DNA from: JBEBGV01 sp040081265
GTDB lineage: Bacteria > Acidobacteriota > Vicinamibacteria > Vicinamibacterales > UBA2999
Assembly: GCA_040081265.1 (NCBI GenBank)
Contig: JBEBGV010000023.1
Coordinates: forward strand, 1-62,695
DNA length: 62,695 nt
Reading direction: 5' to 3'
A program made the translations under genes and the position numbers. How positions within the stretch are numbered: the stretch's first letter is position 1; the number at the start of each line of letters is the position of its first letter. Shown here one piece after another: positions 8,635-18,013 of this stretch. The notes beneath the pieces are model-generated. The model had not been told where the DNA came from and did no database searches. It saw only the letters and a list, made by a program, of their open reading frames with translations.

Positions 8635-9749
8635 TCAGCCCGGTTCGTCGCCACACCCGGCTGGTCATCGCGCTCGCCTGGATCACATTCCATGGGCTTC
8701 AGCACGACGCGGTGGCGGCACAGGACAGCCGGCCATCACGCGTCGCCGTCGACTCGTCGGCCGCCGTGGACACGACCGTCAACGAGGGCGGCGAGGCCGT
8801 GAGCGGGCTCACGGTGGACGCCCTGGTGTCGATTGACCTCGGACGTAACGTCCAGATCGTCACTCGTCCGTTTCTCCAGCGACTGGCTGCCTCTGGTGAG
8901 TGGAATGCTCAGCTCTGGCTGGCTGCACTCAGGTACGAACGCACCGGCGACGTGGCAGTGCGTGTCGACGCCGGGTATATCCCGTCACCGGTCGGCATGG
9001 CCAACCTGCAGTTGCGCCCCCACACCAACCCCACCATCGCATTGCCGGCATCCTTGTTTTCATCGCTGCCCCTGGTTGACGTCGGGGGGCCCCGGACAAC
9101 GCTGCTCGGAGCAATGTATCCACTTGGAATCTCAGCCACAGTGTCGTCGCTGACATGGGATGTGCGGGCGTCGGTCATGGACACGTCGCCGGCGCGCACG
9201 CGCCGTGTATTCTCCGATGGTTCGCCGCCCAATCCGCCGCGCTTCGCCCAGTTCGTCCTCGGCGGTGGCGTCACTCCATTTGTCGGCATCCGCGTCGGCG
9301 CGTCGGTGACACGGGGCGGGTGGGAGCGCGCTGGTGAAAGTCCCTCCGCCCGTGCGCCTCGCACCGCCATCTTTGCCACGGTTGAAGCCGACGTCTCGCG
9401 TGGTCACACACGCGTGCAAGCCGAGTGGACTCGAGATTCCTTCGCGGTGAACACGGGGCACGTCGTCGCTCGTGGAGCGTTCCTGCAGGGTCAACAGACG
9501 CTCTCGCCACGCTGGTTTGTGGCCGGCCGTGTTGAACGGCTCGTCTCGCCGGCCATCCTTGCCGCGCCCGACGTCCTGAACGTCGTCAGGCGAACCCAGC
9601 ACCTGCAGGGATTCGAGGAAACGCTGGGCTATCGCCTGACCCCTGAGCTGACGTTGCGGGCGAGCCACCGCATGCGTCGGCTCTTCGGCCGTGATGACTA
9701 CGACCATGTCGGCGCCGTGTCGGTGGTCTGGTGGCGGAGATGGATTTAG
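8631..9749 (+). CDS. Putative outer-membrane beta-barrel protein
   Basis: 372 residues from GTG 8631, which overlaps the stop of the cupredoxin gene as GTGA; the frame is open farther upstream but that part lies inside the previous gene. Signal peptide about 5-30 (LVIALAWITFHGLQHDAVAAQ). The rest shows alternating hydrophobic/polar strands ending in aromatic residues (ERTGDVAVRVDAGYIPSP, LRASHRMRRLFGRDDYDHVG) and a terminal W-W-R-R-W-I. That is the look of a barrel of the porin type, but no family is recognised. Co-transcription with the cupredoxin gene suggests an envelope partner for it. It converges with the HupE-like gene, overlapping by 4 bp. Confidence 0.6.
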   Translation: MISPVRRHTRLVIALAWITFHGLQHDAVAAQDSRPSRVAVDSSAAVDTTVNEGGEAVSGLTVDALVSIDLGRNVQIVTRPFLQRLAASGEWNAQLWLAALRYERTGDVAVRVDAGYIPSPVGMANLQLRPHTNPTIALPASLFSSLPLVDVGGPRTTLLGAMYPLGISATVSSLTWDVRASVMDTSPARTRRVFSDGSPPNPPRFAQFVLGGGVTPFVGIRVGASVTRGGWERAGESPSARAPRTAIFATVEADVSRGHTRVQAEWTRDSFAVNTGHVVARGAFLQGQQTLSPRWFVAGRVERLVSPAILAAPDVLNVVRRTQHLQGFEETLGYRLTPELTLRASHRMRRLFGRDDYDHVGAVSVVWWRRWI

Positions 9750-10822
9750 GCCGGGAAGAACACGCGCTGCACGAACCAGTACGACCCGGCCGCGATCACC
9801 ACGATTGATCCGGCAAAGGCCACGCGTGCCCCGAGCGTCGCGTCCCGTCGTCGAATCGCGGCGAGCAGTGACGCCACCACGAGGACAATCGCCAGCTGTC
9901 CGAGCTCGACGCCGACGTTGAAGGAAAACAACGACCAGCCGAGCGCCTCGGTCGGCAATCCGAATTCGCGCAGGACGTTGGCGAATCCGAACCCGTGAAC
10001 CAGACCGAAGACCAGCGCGATCCACGCGCGAACGTCGCGTCCCCCGCCACGCACCAGGTTGTCAGCCCCCACGAAGACGATGCTCAGGGCGATGGCCGGT
10101 TCGATCAGCTGCGGTGGTGGCAGCACGTAGTTCAGTGCGGCAAGAGAGAGCGTGATCGAATGTCCGATGGTGAAGGCCGTGACGATGCGGACCAGTGCCT
10201 TCCAGCCTCCGCCGAGCAGCAGCAGGCCGACCAGGAACAGGATGTGATCAGGACCAATCAGGATGTGTTCGACTCCCGATGGAATGAACGTGGCCATCAC
10301 CGCCAGAACACCCTGCGTGGTGCCGGCATAGAACGTCCTGGCCGGGCTGTCGCCGGCAAAGACGAACTGCTGCTTGAGCGCGCCGTTCTCGAACACGTTG
10401 ACAAACGACTGGTGCAGCGGATCGTAGGGGAACATCCGGGGCTGAGCGGTCACGCTGCCGGCGGCTGGCACGTGATAGACAAACTTCAGCCGGATCGCCT
10501 GTTGATCGGGTACGGCTTCAATCGAGGTCCACTGCGGATCGCTGACCCCGGCCACCTGGACGCGCAGGCGCCCGCCGAGAAGGGCCTGGATCTGCGTCGC
10601 GCGTTGTGCCAGAAACAGTGGGTCAAGGAGGCGCTCTGACGGAGTGACCCCGGCATCGTGCGCAACGTCGAGGACGTGGGCCACAAGCGTGCCGTAGACA
10701 CCGTCGGCGCGCAGGTCGAGATCGATGTAGCTGAACGGAGACGGGTGGGCGTCGGCTCGACTGGCACACGCCAGTGACAGCACGAACAGGAACGCGGCAA
10801 CCGCAGTCCGGGATCGGGGCAT
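9746..10822 (-). CDS. HupE/UreJ-like membrane protein
   Basis: 358 residues from ATG 10822; TACAAT (complement of 10831-10836) ends 8 nt upstream. Signal peptide about 5-23 with cleavage before HPSPFSYIDLDL. A periplasmic beta-rich domain (about 24-185) is followed by about seven membrane helices containing GVEHILIGPDHILFLVGLLL and FGLVHGFGFAN. The His-rich HILIGPDHILF and GLVHGFGFA segments are the hallmark of the HupE/UreJ_2 family. HupE proteins carry nickel in hydrogenase systems, but no hydrogenase or urease genes are here, so the metal is unproved. Confidence 0.8.
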   Translation of the reverse strand: MPRSRTAVAAFLFVLSLACASRADAHPSPFSYIDLDLRADGVYGTLVAHVLDVAHDAGVTPSERLLDPLFLAQRATQIQALLGGRLRVQVAGVSDPQWTSIEAVPDQQAIRLKFVYHVPAAGSVTAQPRMFPYDPLHQSFVNVFENGALKQQFVFAGDSPARTFYAGTTQGVLAVMATFIPSGVEHILIGPDHILFLVGLLLLGGGWKALVRIVTAFTIGHSITLSLAALNYVLPPPQLIEPAIALSIVFVGADNLVRGGGRDVRAWIALVFGLVHGFGFANVLREFGLPTEALGWSLFSFNVGVELGQLAIVLVVASLLAAIRRRDATLGARVAFAGSIVVIAAGSYWFVQRVFFPA

Positions 10823-10830
10823 CGCGGGCA

Positions 10831-10836
10831 ATTGTA
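10831..10836 (-). promoter_or_regulatory. Putative -10 (TACAAT) for the HupE-like gene
   Basis: On the minus strand TACAAT ends 8 nt before ATG 10822. No SD is seen in the gap, so a leaderless or near-leaderless message is likely. Confidence 0.4.
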
Positions 10837-10863
10837 CTGGTTGGGAGGACGGCCAGTCCCACC

Positions 10864-11697
10864 TCAGTCCGAGTCGCGATAGGCGCGCCCGGCCCATCGA
10901 TTGATGCCTCGAATCAGGACTCCGGGCAGGAGCGCCGAAAGACCGGCAATCGCACGATTGATTCGTCCGGGAATGTAGACGGATCGCCCCGCATCCACCG
11001 CAGCGTAGCCTTCGCGCGCCACGCGGACGGCGTCCATCCAGAGCCACGCGGGCAGGCGGCTGACACGCGGACGCATGCCGTTGACGTCATGAAACTCGCT
11101 GTAGGTGAAGCCGGGACACAGCGCGCTCACGTGCACCCCGTGCGGCGCAACCTCGAGGGCCAGTGCCTCCGAGAACCGGACAAGGAAGATCTTGGAGGCT
11201 CCGTACAAGGTGTGTCCCGCCGACGCCGGGACGAGCCCGGCAAGGGAGGCCACGTTGATGATTCGACCAAACCGTCGAGCAACCATGCCGGGAAGGAGTC
11301 GGTGCGTGAGCTCAGCGACGGCGACCGTCATCACCTGCAGGAAGGCGTCGTGTGTTTCCCAGGGACTTCGAAGATAGCGCCCCGGCACGCCATATCCGGC
11401 GTTGTTCACGAGGGCATCAACGACAATTCCCTCGCGTTCAAGCGCCTGCGCCAGCTCGCGCGGTGCATCGCGACGCGCGAGATCTGCGGTCAGCACGCGG
11501 GCGCGAATGCCGTGTTCCCTCTCCAGGCGCGTCGCCAGCTCGCGAAGCCGATCTTCGCGTCGCGCCGTCAACACGACATCGTAGCCATGACGGGCGAATT
11601 CCTCGGCGAAGGCCGCACCGATCCCTGCTGACGCACCGGTGACGAGCGCGGTACGCCGCCGGCCCGATTCGTCTCCTGGCTCGCCGACAGCGGTCAT
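10864..11697 (-). CDS. Short-chain dehydrogenase/reductase
   Basis: 277 residues. ATG 11697 is chosen because it overlaps the stop of the upstream methyltransferase gene as ATGA. Classical SDR features: cofactor loop TGASAGIGAAF near the N-terminus, a following TARREDRL segment whose Arg residues favour NADP(H), VNNAGYG, catalytic Ser in VASLAGL, and YGASK (Tyr-x-x-x-Lys). The C-terminal part (LPAWLWMDAVRVAREGY, YIPGRINRAIAGLSALLP) matches the DltE/SadH-like group acting on acyl or lipid carbonyls. The substrate is not predictable. It is the second gene of a two-gene operon with the RlmI-like enzyme. Confidence 0.85.
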   Translation of the reverse strand: MTAVGEPGDESGRRRTALVTGASAGIGAAFAEEFARHGYDVVLTARREDRLRELATRLEREHGIRARVLTADLARRDAPRELAQALEREGIVVDALVNNAGYGVPGRYLRSPWETHDAFLQVMTVAVAELTHRLLPGMVARRFGRIINVASLAGLVPASAGHTLYGASKIFLVRFSEALALEVAPHGVHVSALCPGFTYSEFHDVNGMRPRVSRLPAWLWMDAVRVAREGYAAVDAGRSVYIPGRINRAIAGLSALLPGVLIRGINRWAGRAYRDSD

Positions 11698-12860
11698 TCC
11701 ACCCGTCTGAGAATGAAACACTTCAGGTAGTGAGTCTCCGGGACGCCGACCAGCACCGGATGATCTCGTCCTTGCGACCGTTTCTCAACCAGAGAGATGG
11801 ACGCGTGGCTGTCGATCGCCGCCTCATGGACAACGTCTGCGAACATCGCCTCGCTGACGTTGTAGGAACAGCTGCACGTGACCAGGTATCCCCCGGGCAC
11901 GAGCAACCGCAGGGCGCGCAGGTTGATTTCCTTGTAGCCGGCAAGCGCGTTGGGCACTGAAGCCTTGTTCTTGGCGAACGCCGGCGGATCGAGCACGATC
12001 GTGTCGAAGCGTTCGCCAGCGCGCTCGAGGCGGCGCAGTTCATCGAAGACGTTGGCCTCGCGGGCCTCGACGTTGCCCGCGCCATTGCGCGCGGCGTTGC
12101 GCGCGATGCGCGCCACCGCGTCTGCTGAGACGTCGACCGCCTCGACACGCGTGCAGTGCCGCGACAGGAAGAGCGCGAACCCGCCGTTGTAACTGAACCC
12201 GTCGAGCAGGCGACCGCGCGCGTATCGGGCGGCTGCCTCGCGGTTCTCGCGCTGATCGAGAAAGAGGCCGGTCTTCTGGCCCTTCCACAAGTCGGCCTCA
12301 TAGCTGACGGGCCCTTCCCGGACATCAACGGTGTCGGGAATCGACCCGTGAAGCACACTGACCGTCTGCTCGAGACCTTCGAGCGCACGAACCTTGGGGT
12401 CGTTACGGGCGAGAATTCCCCGCGGCGCCAGCAAGTCGACCAGCGTCCGGGTGATGACCGGCAGCAGGCGGTCCATGCCTTGAGAAAGTGTCTGGACGAC
12501 GAGATAGTCACCGTACCTGTCCACGATCAGCGACGGGAGCAAGTCGGCCTCACCGTGCACCAGGCGATAGGCGTCGGCGTCAATGTGCAGCGAGTCGCGG
12601 AACGCCACCGCCTGCCTGATGCGTCGTGCAATCAGAGACTCATCGGCCGGCGCATCGCCAACCGTCAGCAGGCGCAGCGGAATCTGCGAGCGGTCACTGA
12701 AGAGTGCATGCCCGACCGCTCGTCCTCGCGGCGCGATGACGCGGACGATGTCACCGCCGGCTGCGTCAACGTCGACGACATCCGCGCGATAGATCCACGG
12801 GTGTCCGCCTCGAAGTCGCTGTTCGCCACGGGCAGAGATGACAACATGTGGGTGGGCCAT
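11694..12860 (-). CDS. RlmI-type 23S rRNA (cytosine-5) methyltransferase
   Basis: 388 residues from ATG 12860; TAGAGT (complement of 12871-12876) lies 10 nt upstream. An N-terminal PUA domain (GGHPWIYRADVV) is followed by the EEHEE-like linker and a Rossmann methyltransferase domain with LLDGFSYNGGFALFLSR (motif I), VEAVDVSADAV, FDTIVLDPPAFAK (motif IV) and VTCSCSYNVSEAMF containing the Cys expected of m5C enzymes. Length and layout match RlmI (m5C1962 of 23S rRNA in E. coli); equivalence of the target site is inferred. It overlaps the SDR gene by 4 bp. Confidence 0.85.
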   Translation of the reverse strand: MAHPHVVISARGEQRLRGGHPWIYRADVVDVDAAGGDIVRVIAPRGRAVGHALFSDRSQIPLRLLTVGDAPADESLIARRIRQAVAFRDSLHIDADAYRLVHGEADLLPSLIVDRYGDYLVVQTLSQGMDRLLPVITRTLVDLLAPRGILARNDPKVRALEGLEQTVSVLHGSIPDTVDVREGPVSYEADLWKGQKTGLFLDQRENREAAARYARGRLLDGFSYNGGFALFLSRHCTRVEAVDVSADAVARIARNAARNGAGNVEAREANVFDELRRLERAGERFDTIVLDPPAFAKNKASVPNALAGYKEINLRALRLLVPGGYLVTCSCSYNVSEAMFADVVHEAAIDSHASISLVEKRSQGRDHPVLVGVPETHYLKCFILRRVE

Positions 12861-12911
12861 GGGCACGCTCACTCTATCAGGACGACGACCGCCGCGCGGG
12901 GGAGGGTGCGG

Positions 12912-12917
12912 TACAAT
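12912..12917 (+). promoter_or_regulatory. Putative -10 (TACAAT) for leaderless glyA
   Basis: TACAAT ends exactly 6 nt before the glyA ATG at 12924. The divergent RlmI-like gene has its own TANNNT (complement of 12871-12876), so both promoters fit in the 63-bp gap. Confidence 0.45.
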
Positions 12918-12923
12918 CACCGG

Positions 12924-14192
12924 ATGGCTACCGCCTCCCACATCATGCAGCGCGCCCTCCTCGAATTCGACCCTGACGTGGCGAACGCCATCACCCACGA
13001 AGCCCGTCGGCAGGCCGAAGGACTCGAGCTGATTGCCTCGGAGAACTTCGTCAGCCAGGCAGTGCTCGAAGCCGTCGGCTCGGTGATGACCAACAAGTAC
13101 GCCGAGGGTTACCCCGGCAAGCGGTACTACGGGGGGTGCGAGTTCGTCGATGTCGTGGAGTCACTCGCCATCGAACGCGCAAAGCAGCTGTTCGGGGCCG
13201 AACACGCCAACGTGCAGCCGCACTCGGGCGCGCAGGCCAACATGTCGGTCTATCTCACCCTGCTGAAGCCCGGCGACACGGTGCTCGGGATGAATCTCGC
13301 CCATGGCGGCCACCTGACCCACGGTCATCCCCTGAACTTTTCGGGCAAGCACTACGCCATCGTTCCCTACGGCGTACGTCAGGACGATGAGCGCATCGAC
13401 TACGCCGAGCTCGAGCGACTGGCGCACGAACACAAGCCGAAGATGATCATGGTCGGCGCAAGTGCGTATCCACGCGTCATCGACTTCGAGCGCATCAGCG
13501 TGGTGGCCAGGGCGGTTGGTGCACCGATGGTGGTGGACATGGCCCACATCGCGGGACTGGTCGCAGGAGGGGTGCATCCAAGTCCCGTCCCCCACGCCGA
13601 CTTCGTCACCTCGACGACCCACAAGACACTGCGTGGTCCCCGGGCCGGCCTCATCCTCTGCCGTGCTCAATACGCGAAGGATCTCGACCGTGCGGTGTTC
13701 CCCGGCGTCCAGGGCGGGCCGCTGATGCACGTTATTGCCGGGAAGGCCGTGTGCTTCAAGGAAGCGCTCGAGCCCGCCTTCGCCGGGTATCAGCGACAGA
13801 TCGTCGCCAATGCCGCGCGCCTCGCTGCGGTCATCGCCGGCCACGGATTCCGGCTGGTCAGCGGCGGCACTGACAATCACCTGATGCTCATCGACGTCTT
13901 TTCAAAGGGCATCACGGGCAAGGTTGCGGAGGCCGCCCTGGGCAAAGCCGGGATCACGGTCAACAAGAACGCGATTCCCTTCGACAAGAACCCGCCAATG
14001 GTCGCCAGCGGCATCCGCGTGGGCACGCCCGCAGTGACAACGCGAGGTATGCGCGAACCCGAGATGGATCAGATCGGTGACTTCATCGCCCGTGTCCTTG
14101 CGACCCCGGAGGATGACCAGGCGATTGCGATGGTGAAGGCCGAGGTCGAGCGCCTCTGCCGCCGGTTCTCCCTCTACCCCGACCGGCAATGA
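12924..14192 (+). CDS. glyA: Serine hydroxymethyltransferase
   Basis: 422 residues. Interconverts serine and glycine with transfer of the one-carbon unit to tetrahydrofolate; PLP-dependent, cytoplasmic. Seen directly: LELIASENFVSQAVLEA near the N-terminus, YAEGYPGKRYYGGCEFVD, the DMAHIAGLVAGG cofactor segment, and the PLP lysine in TTTHKTLRGPRAG. The ATG at 12924 fits the family N-terminus and a -10 hexamer 6 nt upstream; the frame continues open far upstream but that part is antisense to the RlmI-like gene. Its stop overlaps the start of the dinG-like gene (ATGA). Confidence 0.96.
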   Translation: MATASHIMQRALLEFDPDVANAITHEARRQAEGLELIASENFVSQAVLEAVGSVMTNKYAEGYPGKRYYGGCEFVDVVESLAIERAKQLFGAEHANVQPHSGAQANMSVYLTLLKPGDTVLGMNLAHGGHLTHGHPLNFSGKHYAIVPYGVRQDDERIDYAELERLAHEHKPKMIMVGASAYPRVIDFERISVVARAVGAPMVVDMAHIAGLVAGGVHPSPVPHADFVTSTTHKTLRGPRAGLILCRAQYAKDLDRAVFPGVQGGPLMHVIAGKAVCFKEALEPAFAGYQRQIVANAARLAAVIAGHGFRLVSGGTDNHLMLIDVFSKGITGKVAEAALGKAGITVNKNAIPFDKNPPMVASGIRVGTPAVTTRGMREPEMDQIGDFIARVLATPEDDQAIAMVKAEVERLCRRFSLYPDRQ

Positions 14193-16219
14193 CCGACTCG
14201 GGGGGGGACGCACTCCTTCCGAAGGTTCATGCCACCTTCGCGATGGGTGGCGCCCTCTCGCGTACGCTCGTCGGGTACGAGCCGCGCGAAGCGCAGCGCC
14301 AGATGGCCACCGCCGTGGCCGACACGATCAGCAGCGGGGGCGTACTGCTCGCCGAGGCGGGAACAGGCACCGGTAAGACGCTCGCCTATCTCGTTCCAGC
14401 CATTCTCAGCGGCGAGCGCGTCCTCGTCTCGACCGGCACCAAGAACCTGCAGGAACAGATTTTTTTCAAGGACCTGCCGATCCTGCAACAGGCGCTTGGC
14501 CGAGCGTTCTCCGCCACTCTCATGAAGGGGCGGTCGAACTACCTCTGCCTGCACCGGTTCGAGATGTACCGCGACGGCGTCTCCGGCAACGTCACCGCGC
14601 CCGGTCGCCTGATCGACACCTCAGACCGCGTGCTTCTCCCGGTGATCGACGCCTGGTCGAAGACGACGACCACTGGCGACCGCGCCGAACTGCGGGACCT
14701 GCCCGAAGACCTCCCGATGTGGAAGGACGTCGCTGCCGATGCTGACACGTGCCTGGGCACTGACTGCCCGCGGTACAGCGAGTGCTTCGTCACGCTGATG
14801 CGCCAGCGCGCCGCAGAGTCCGACGTCGTCATCGTCAACCACCACCTGCTCTGCGCCGACGCCGCCGTGCGACAGAGCGAGTTCGGGGAAGTCATCCCTT
14901 CCTGCTCGACCCTGGTCGTCGACGAGGCGCACCAGCTCGAGGACGTCGCCACGCAGTATTTCGGCGTGGTGATCAGCAACTCTCGCGTGGACGCGCTGAC
15001 TCGGGACGGAACCCGCATCGGCTCGACAGGAGTGTTCGGGCGCGCAACCGAGCAGGTCTTTCGTGACCTGCAGCGTGTTGCCGAGCACACCCGCGCCTTC
15101 TTCGGTGGCGTATCCACGGCACGCCTCTCATCGGCCGCGGAATCGCGGGCGAGGTACACCGCGGAATCCTTCAGCGCGTATTTCGAAGACGGCATGATGC
15201 TCGTCGGGGCTCTTGAAGGTCTCGAATCCGCCCTGACGCTTGCGACGGCAGTGCCTGGAGCCAACGGCTCAGACGCCGCGACGATCCAGGCGACCGACCG
15301 CAGCGAGTCGGTGACGTCGCTCATCAAACGCGCGAAGCAGCTGAAGGACGACCTGCGCTTCCTGATGAGAGCCTCCGATCCCGACTTCGTCTACTTCGTC
15401 GAGTCGCGCGGCCGGGCAGTTCACCTCCGGGCGTCGCCAATTGACGTCTCGCGCATCGTGCAGACGACCCTCCTCTCCAGGATGAAGACCGTCGTCCTCA
15501 CATCGGCCACGTTGAGGGTAGATGCATCGTTTGACTACACCAGGGGCCGGCTGGGCATTCAGAGCGCAAGCGAGGTGGCGGTAGCGTCCGAGTTCGACTA
15601 CACCACGCAGGCGTTGTTGTACCTGCCGCGGCGGATGCCCCCTCCGAAGGCACCTGAGTTCAGTGAAGCAGTGGCACGGGAAGTGATAGAGCTCCTGAAG
15701 AGGTCAAGGGGGCGAGCGTTTGTCCTCTTCACGAGTTACGCGTCCATGCGCACCGTCCAACGTTTCGTCGAGATGGCGCTCCCCTATCCGATACTGGTCC
15801 AGGGGACGGCTCCGCGCACGGCCCTGATCGAGCAGTTTCGGTCCACCCCGCAGGCCGTGCTGCTGGCCACGTCGTCGTTCTGGCAGGGGGTCGACGTGGT
15901 GGGCGACGCACTCAGCTGTGTGGTCATCGACAAGCTGCCGTTTGCCTCCCCGGGAGACCCGGTCACGGCAGCCCGGATCGAGGCTATGGGTGCCGCCGGG
16001 GAGGATGCCTTCTCCAATTACCAGGTGCCCCTGGCCATCCTGGCACTCCAGCAGGGCCTCGGGCGTCTAATCCGGCATCGAAACGACAGGGGGGTCCTGG
16101 CTGTGCTGGATCCACGGTTGAAAACGATGGGGTATGGGCGACGATTTCTGGCTTCCCTGCCCCCGGCGCCGGTGACTCACGATCTCGATGCGGTGGAGCG
16201 GTTCTTTCGGGTAAACTGA
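14189..16219 (+). CDS. dinG: DinG/XPD-family Fe-S ATP-dependent DNA helicase
   Basis: 676 residues, ATG overlapping the glyA stop. Superfamily 2 5'-3' helicase: Walker A GTGTGKT (58-64), DEAH (245-248), and later motifs SATL, FTSYASM, TSSFWQGVDVVGD and QGLGRLIRH. Between motifs Ia and II lie Cys120, Cys188, Cys193 and Cys199 in the arrangement that binds the 4Fe-4S cluster of XPD/DinG helicases. The role in unwinding damage-related or R-loop structures is taken from the family. Coupling to glyA is probably only genomic. Confidence 0.9.
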   Translation: MTDSGGDALLPKVHATFAMGGALSRTLVGYEPREAQRQMATAVADTISSGGVLLAEAGTGTGKTLAYLVPAILSGERVLVSTGTKNLQEQIFFKDLPILQQALGRAFSATLMKGRSNYLCLHRFEMYRDGVSGNVTAPGRLIDTSDRVLLPVIDAWSKTTTTGDRAELRDLPEDLPMWKDVAADADTCLGTDCPRYSECFVTLMRQRAAESDVVIVNHHLLCADAAVRQSEFGEVIPSCSTLVVDEAHQLEDVATQYFGVVISNSRVDALTRDGTRIGSTGVFGRATEQVFRDLQRVAEHTRAFFGGVSTARLSSAAESRARYTAESFSAYFEDGMMLVGALEGLESALTLATAVPGANGSDAATIQATDRSESVTSLIKRAKQLKDDLRFLMRASDPDFVYFVESRGRAVHLRASPIDVSRIVQTTLLSRMKTVVLTSATLRVDASFDYTRGRLGIQSASEVAVASEFDYTTQALLYLPRRMPPPKAPEFSEAVAREVIELLKRSRGRAFVLFTSYASMRTVQRFVEMALPYPILVQGTAPRTALIEQFRSTPQAVLLATSSFWQGVDVVGDALSCVVIDKLPFASPGDPVTAARIEAMGAAGEDAFSNYQVPLAILALQQGLGRLIRHRNDRGVLAVLDPRLKTMGYGRRFLASLPPAPVTHDLDAVERFFRVN

Positions 16220-16289
16220 CCGGTGCGGCAGATAGAGTCAGAACGTCCGCACTACGTACAACTCGTTATTTTTCGGAGGGATGTGAGTT

Positions 16290-17231
16290 ATGCGGACCCA
16301 ACTGTTCCGCGGCCTGCTGGTACTTGTCGTGGCACTGACGGTAGCAGCTCCTGCGTTTGCGCAGAGCATTCTCAAGGGTGTCGTTCTCGACGCTCAGGGG
16401 AAACCGATCGACGGCGCGACCATCGTCATGGAATCCACCCAGGCTGCGTCACGTCGCATTGAGACGAAGACCAACGCCAAGGGCGAATTCCTTCAGATCG
16501 GCCTGCCCTCTGGAGCCTACAAGGTGACGGCGACCAAGGGTCCGCTCACGCAGACGCTCCAGTCACAGATTCGTCAGGGCGAGAATCGTCCCCTGCAGTT
16601 TGCGCTGGCGCCCGGCAGTGGCTTGAGTGAAGAGGAGAAGAAGGCAGCTGCGGCCACTGCGCAGGCCGCTTCGGAAGCCATCGCCGCCATGCAGGCGGGG
16701 CGCGATGACGAGGCGATCGCCAAGTTCAACGCCATCCTCACCACGGTTCCGGCCTGCGCCGACTGCCTCTACAACCTCGGCCTGACGCACTCTAAGAAAC
16801 AGGATTGGACCAACGCCGAGGATTCCTTCAAGAAGCTGCTGGCCCTGCGCCCGGACAGCGCCGACGCCTACAACGGTCTAGCCAACGTGTACAACGCCCA
16901 GAAGCGTTTCGATGAGGCTATCGCCGCCAGCAAGAAGGCCGCTGAACTGGCTGGTCCCGCAGCCGCCGGTGGCGGCAACGCCGAGGCCATGTATAACCAG
17001 GGCGTGATTCTGTGGAACTCACAGAAGTACGCCGAGGCGAAGGTCCAGTTCGAAGCCGCTGTGAAGGCGGATCCGAACATGGCTCTGGCGCACTACCAGC
17101 TCGGCATGGCGCAGCTCAATCTGGGCCAGATCCCCGACGCACGTGCCTCATTCGAGAACTACCTGAAGGTGGACCCGAACGGTCCGAAGGCCGCCGAGGT
17201 CAAGGGCTACGTCGCAGCACTCCCGAAGTAA
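16290..17231 (+). CDS. Exported TPR protein with carboxypeptidase-regulatory-like domain
   Basis: 313 residues from ATG 16290, with an SD (CGGAGGG) about 10 nt upstream. Signal peptide about 1-25 (cleavage AFA-Q). Then a beta-sandwich regulatory-like domain (about 27-105; GVVLDAQGKPIDGATIVM), an Ala/Glu-rich linker, and four to five TPR repeats (about 125-310; for example CADCLYNLGLTHSKKQDW, DSADAYNGLANVYNAQKR). TPRs bind other proteins, so a periplasmic scaffold is inferred. The partner is unknown. Confidence 0.8.
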   Translation: MRTQLFRGLLVLVVALTVAAPAFAQSILKGVVLDAQGKPIDGATIVMESTQAASRRIETKTNAKGEFLQIGLPSGAYKVTATKGPLTQTLQSQIRQGENRPLQFALAPGSGLSEEEKKAAAATAQAASEAIAAMQAGRDDEAIAKFNAILTTVPACADCLYNLGLTHSKKQDWTNAEDSFKKLLALRPDSADAYNGLANVYNAQKRFDEAIAASKKAAELAGPAAAGGGNAEAMYNQGVILWNSQKYAEAKVQFEAAVKADPNMALAHYQLGMAQLNLGQIPDARASFENYLKVDPNGPKAAEVKGYVAALPK

Positions 17232-17311
17232 CGGCACTTCCATCGGCTCCGCGCCTAATGGCGCGGGGCCGACACCTCGTCCAGCGCCTCCACCTGGCGC
17301 GCTCCGCCTCA

Positions 17312-18013
17312 ATGTCTTCGATTACTGAGTCTCTCGCCGATGTCCGCGGTCGAATCGCGGCGGCGGCACGTCTCAGCGGCCGCGAGCCCTCGTCCATACG
17401 TCTGGTCGCCGTCTCCAAGACGTTTCCGGTGGAAGCGGTCCGCGACGCATACGGTGCGGGCCAACGCGACTTCGGTGAGAACCGCGTTCAGGAAGGGCTC
17501 GAAAAGAGTCGCGCGACGAACGATTTGGCGATACATTGGCACCTGCTGGGGCCACTGCAGGCAAACAAAGTCAAGAAGGCGGTGCCTGCGTTCAGCATGC
17601 TGCACGGGATTGACAGTGTGGAGCTGCTGCGGAAGATCGACGAAGCGGCGGCGGGTTTTGATGTGCACCCGGAGCTGCTGATTCAGGTCGACCTGGCCGG
17701 GGAAGCGACCAAGCACGGCGTGGCTCCCATTGACGTGCCGCCGTTGTTCGAGGCGGCACACCGGTGCGTGGCGGCGCGGGTGGTCGGACTCATGCTGCTC
17801 CCGCCGGCACCCGATACGCCGGAGGAAGCCAGACCCTGGTTTTCACGTCTGCGCGAGCTCAGGGACGAGTGGGCCGCCGCGGGTACGCCGCCATCGATGC
17901 TGCGTGAACTGTCGATGGGAATGAGCGGAGACTTCGAGGTCGCCGTACAGGAAGGCGCCACCATTGTCAGGGTGGGCACCGCAATCTTCGGGAGACGCCA
18001 TGTTCAAGGCTGA
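17312..18013 (+). CDS. yggS: YggS/PROSC-type PLP homeostasis protein
   Basis: 233 residues from ATG 17312, the start that gives the family N-terminus (ITESLADVRGRI). Alanine-racemase-like TIM barrel binding PLP: LVAVSKTFP holds the PLP lysine, followed by FGENRVQEGLEK, IHWHLLGPLQANKVK, HGIDS and LSMGMSGDFEVAVQEGATIVRVGTAIFG, all diagnostic. It maintains free PLP pools; no enzymatic reaction is known. The 3' end overlaps the divIVA-like start by 14 bp, as in the common yggS-divIVA-yggU neighbourhood. Confidence 0.93.
   Translation: MSSITESLADVRGRIAAAARLSGREPSSIRLVAVSKTFPVEAVRDAYGAGQRDFGENRVQEGLEKSRATNDLAIHWHLLGPLQANKVKKAVPAFSMLHGIDSVELLRKIDEAAAGFDVHPELLIQVDLAGEATKHGVAPIDVPPLFEAAHRCVAARVVGLMLLPPAPDTPEEARPWFSRLRELRDEWAAAGTPPSMLRELSMGMSGDFEVAVQEGATIVRVGTAIFGRRHVQG

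Noticed and set aside
12156..12923. N-terminal extension of glyA
   Set aside because: Antisense to the RlmI-like gene; the family start and a -10 hexamer at 12912 support ATG 12924.
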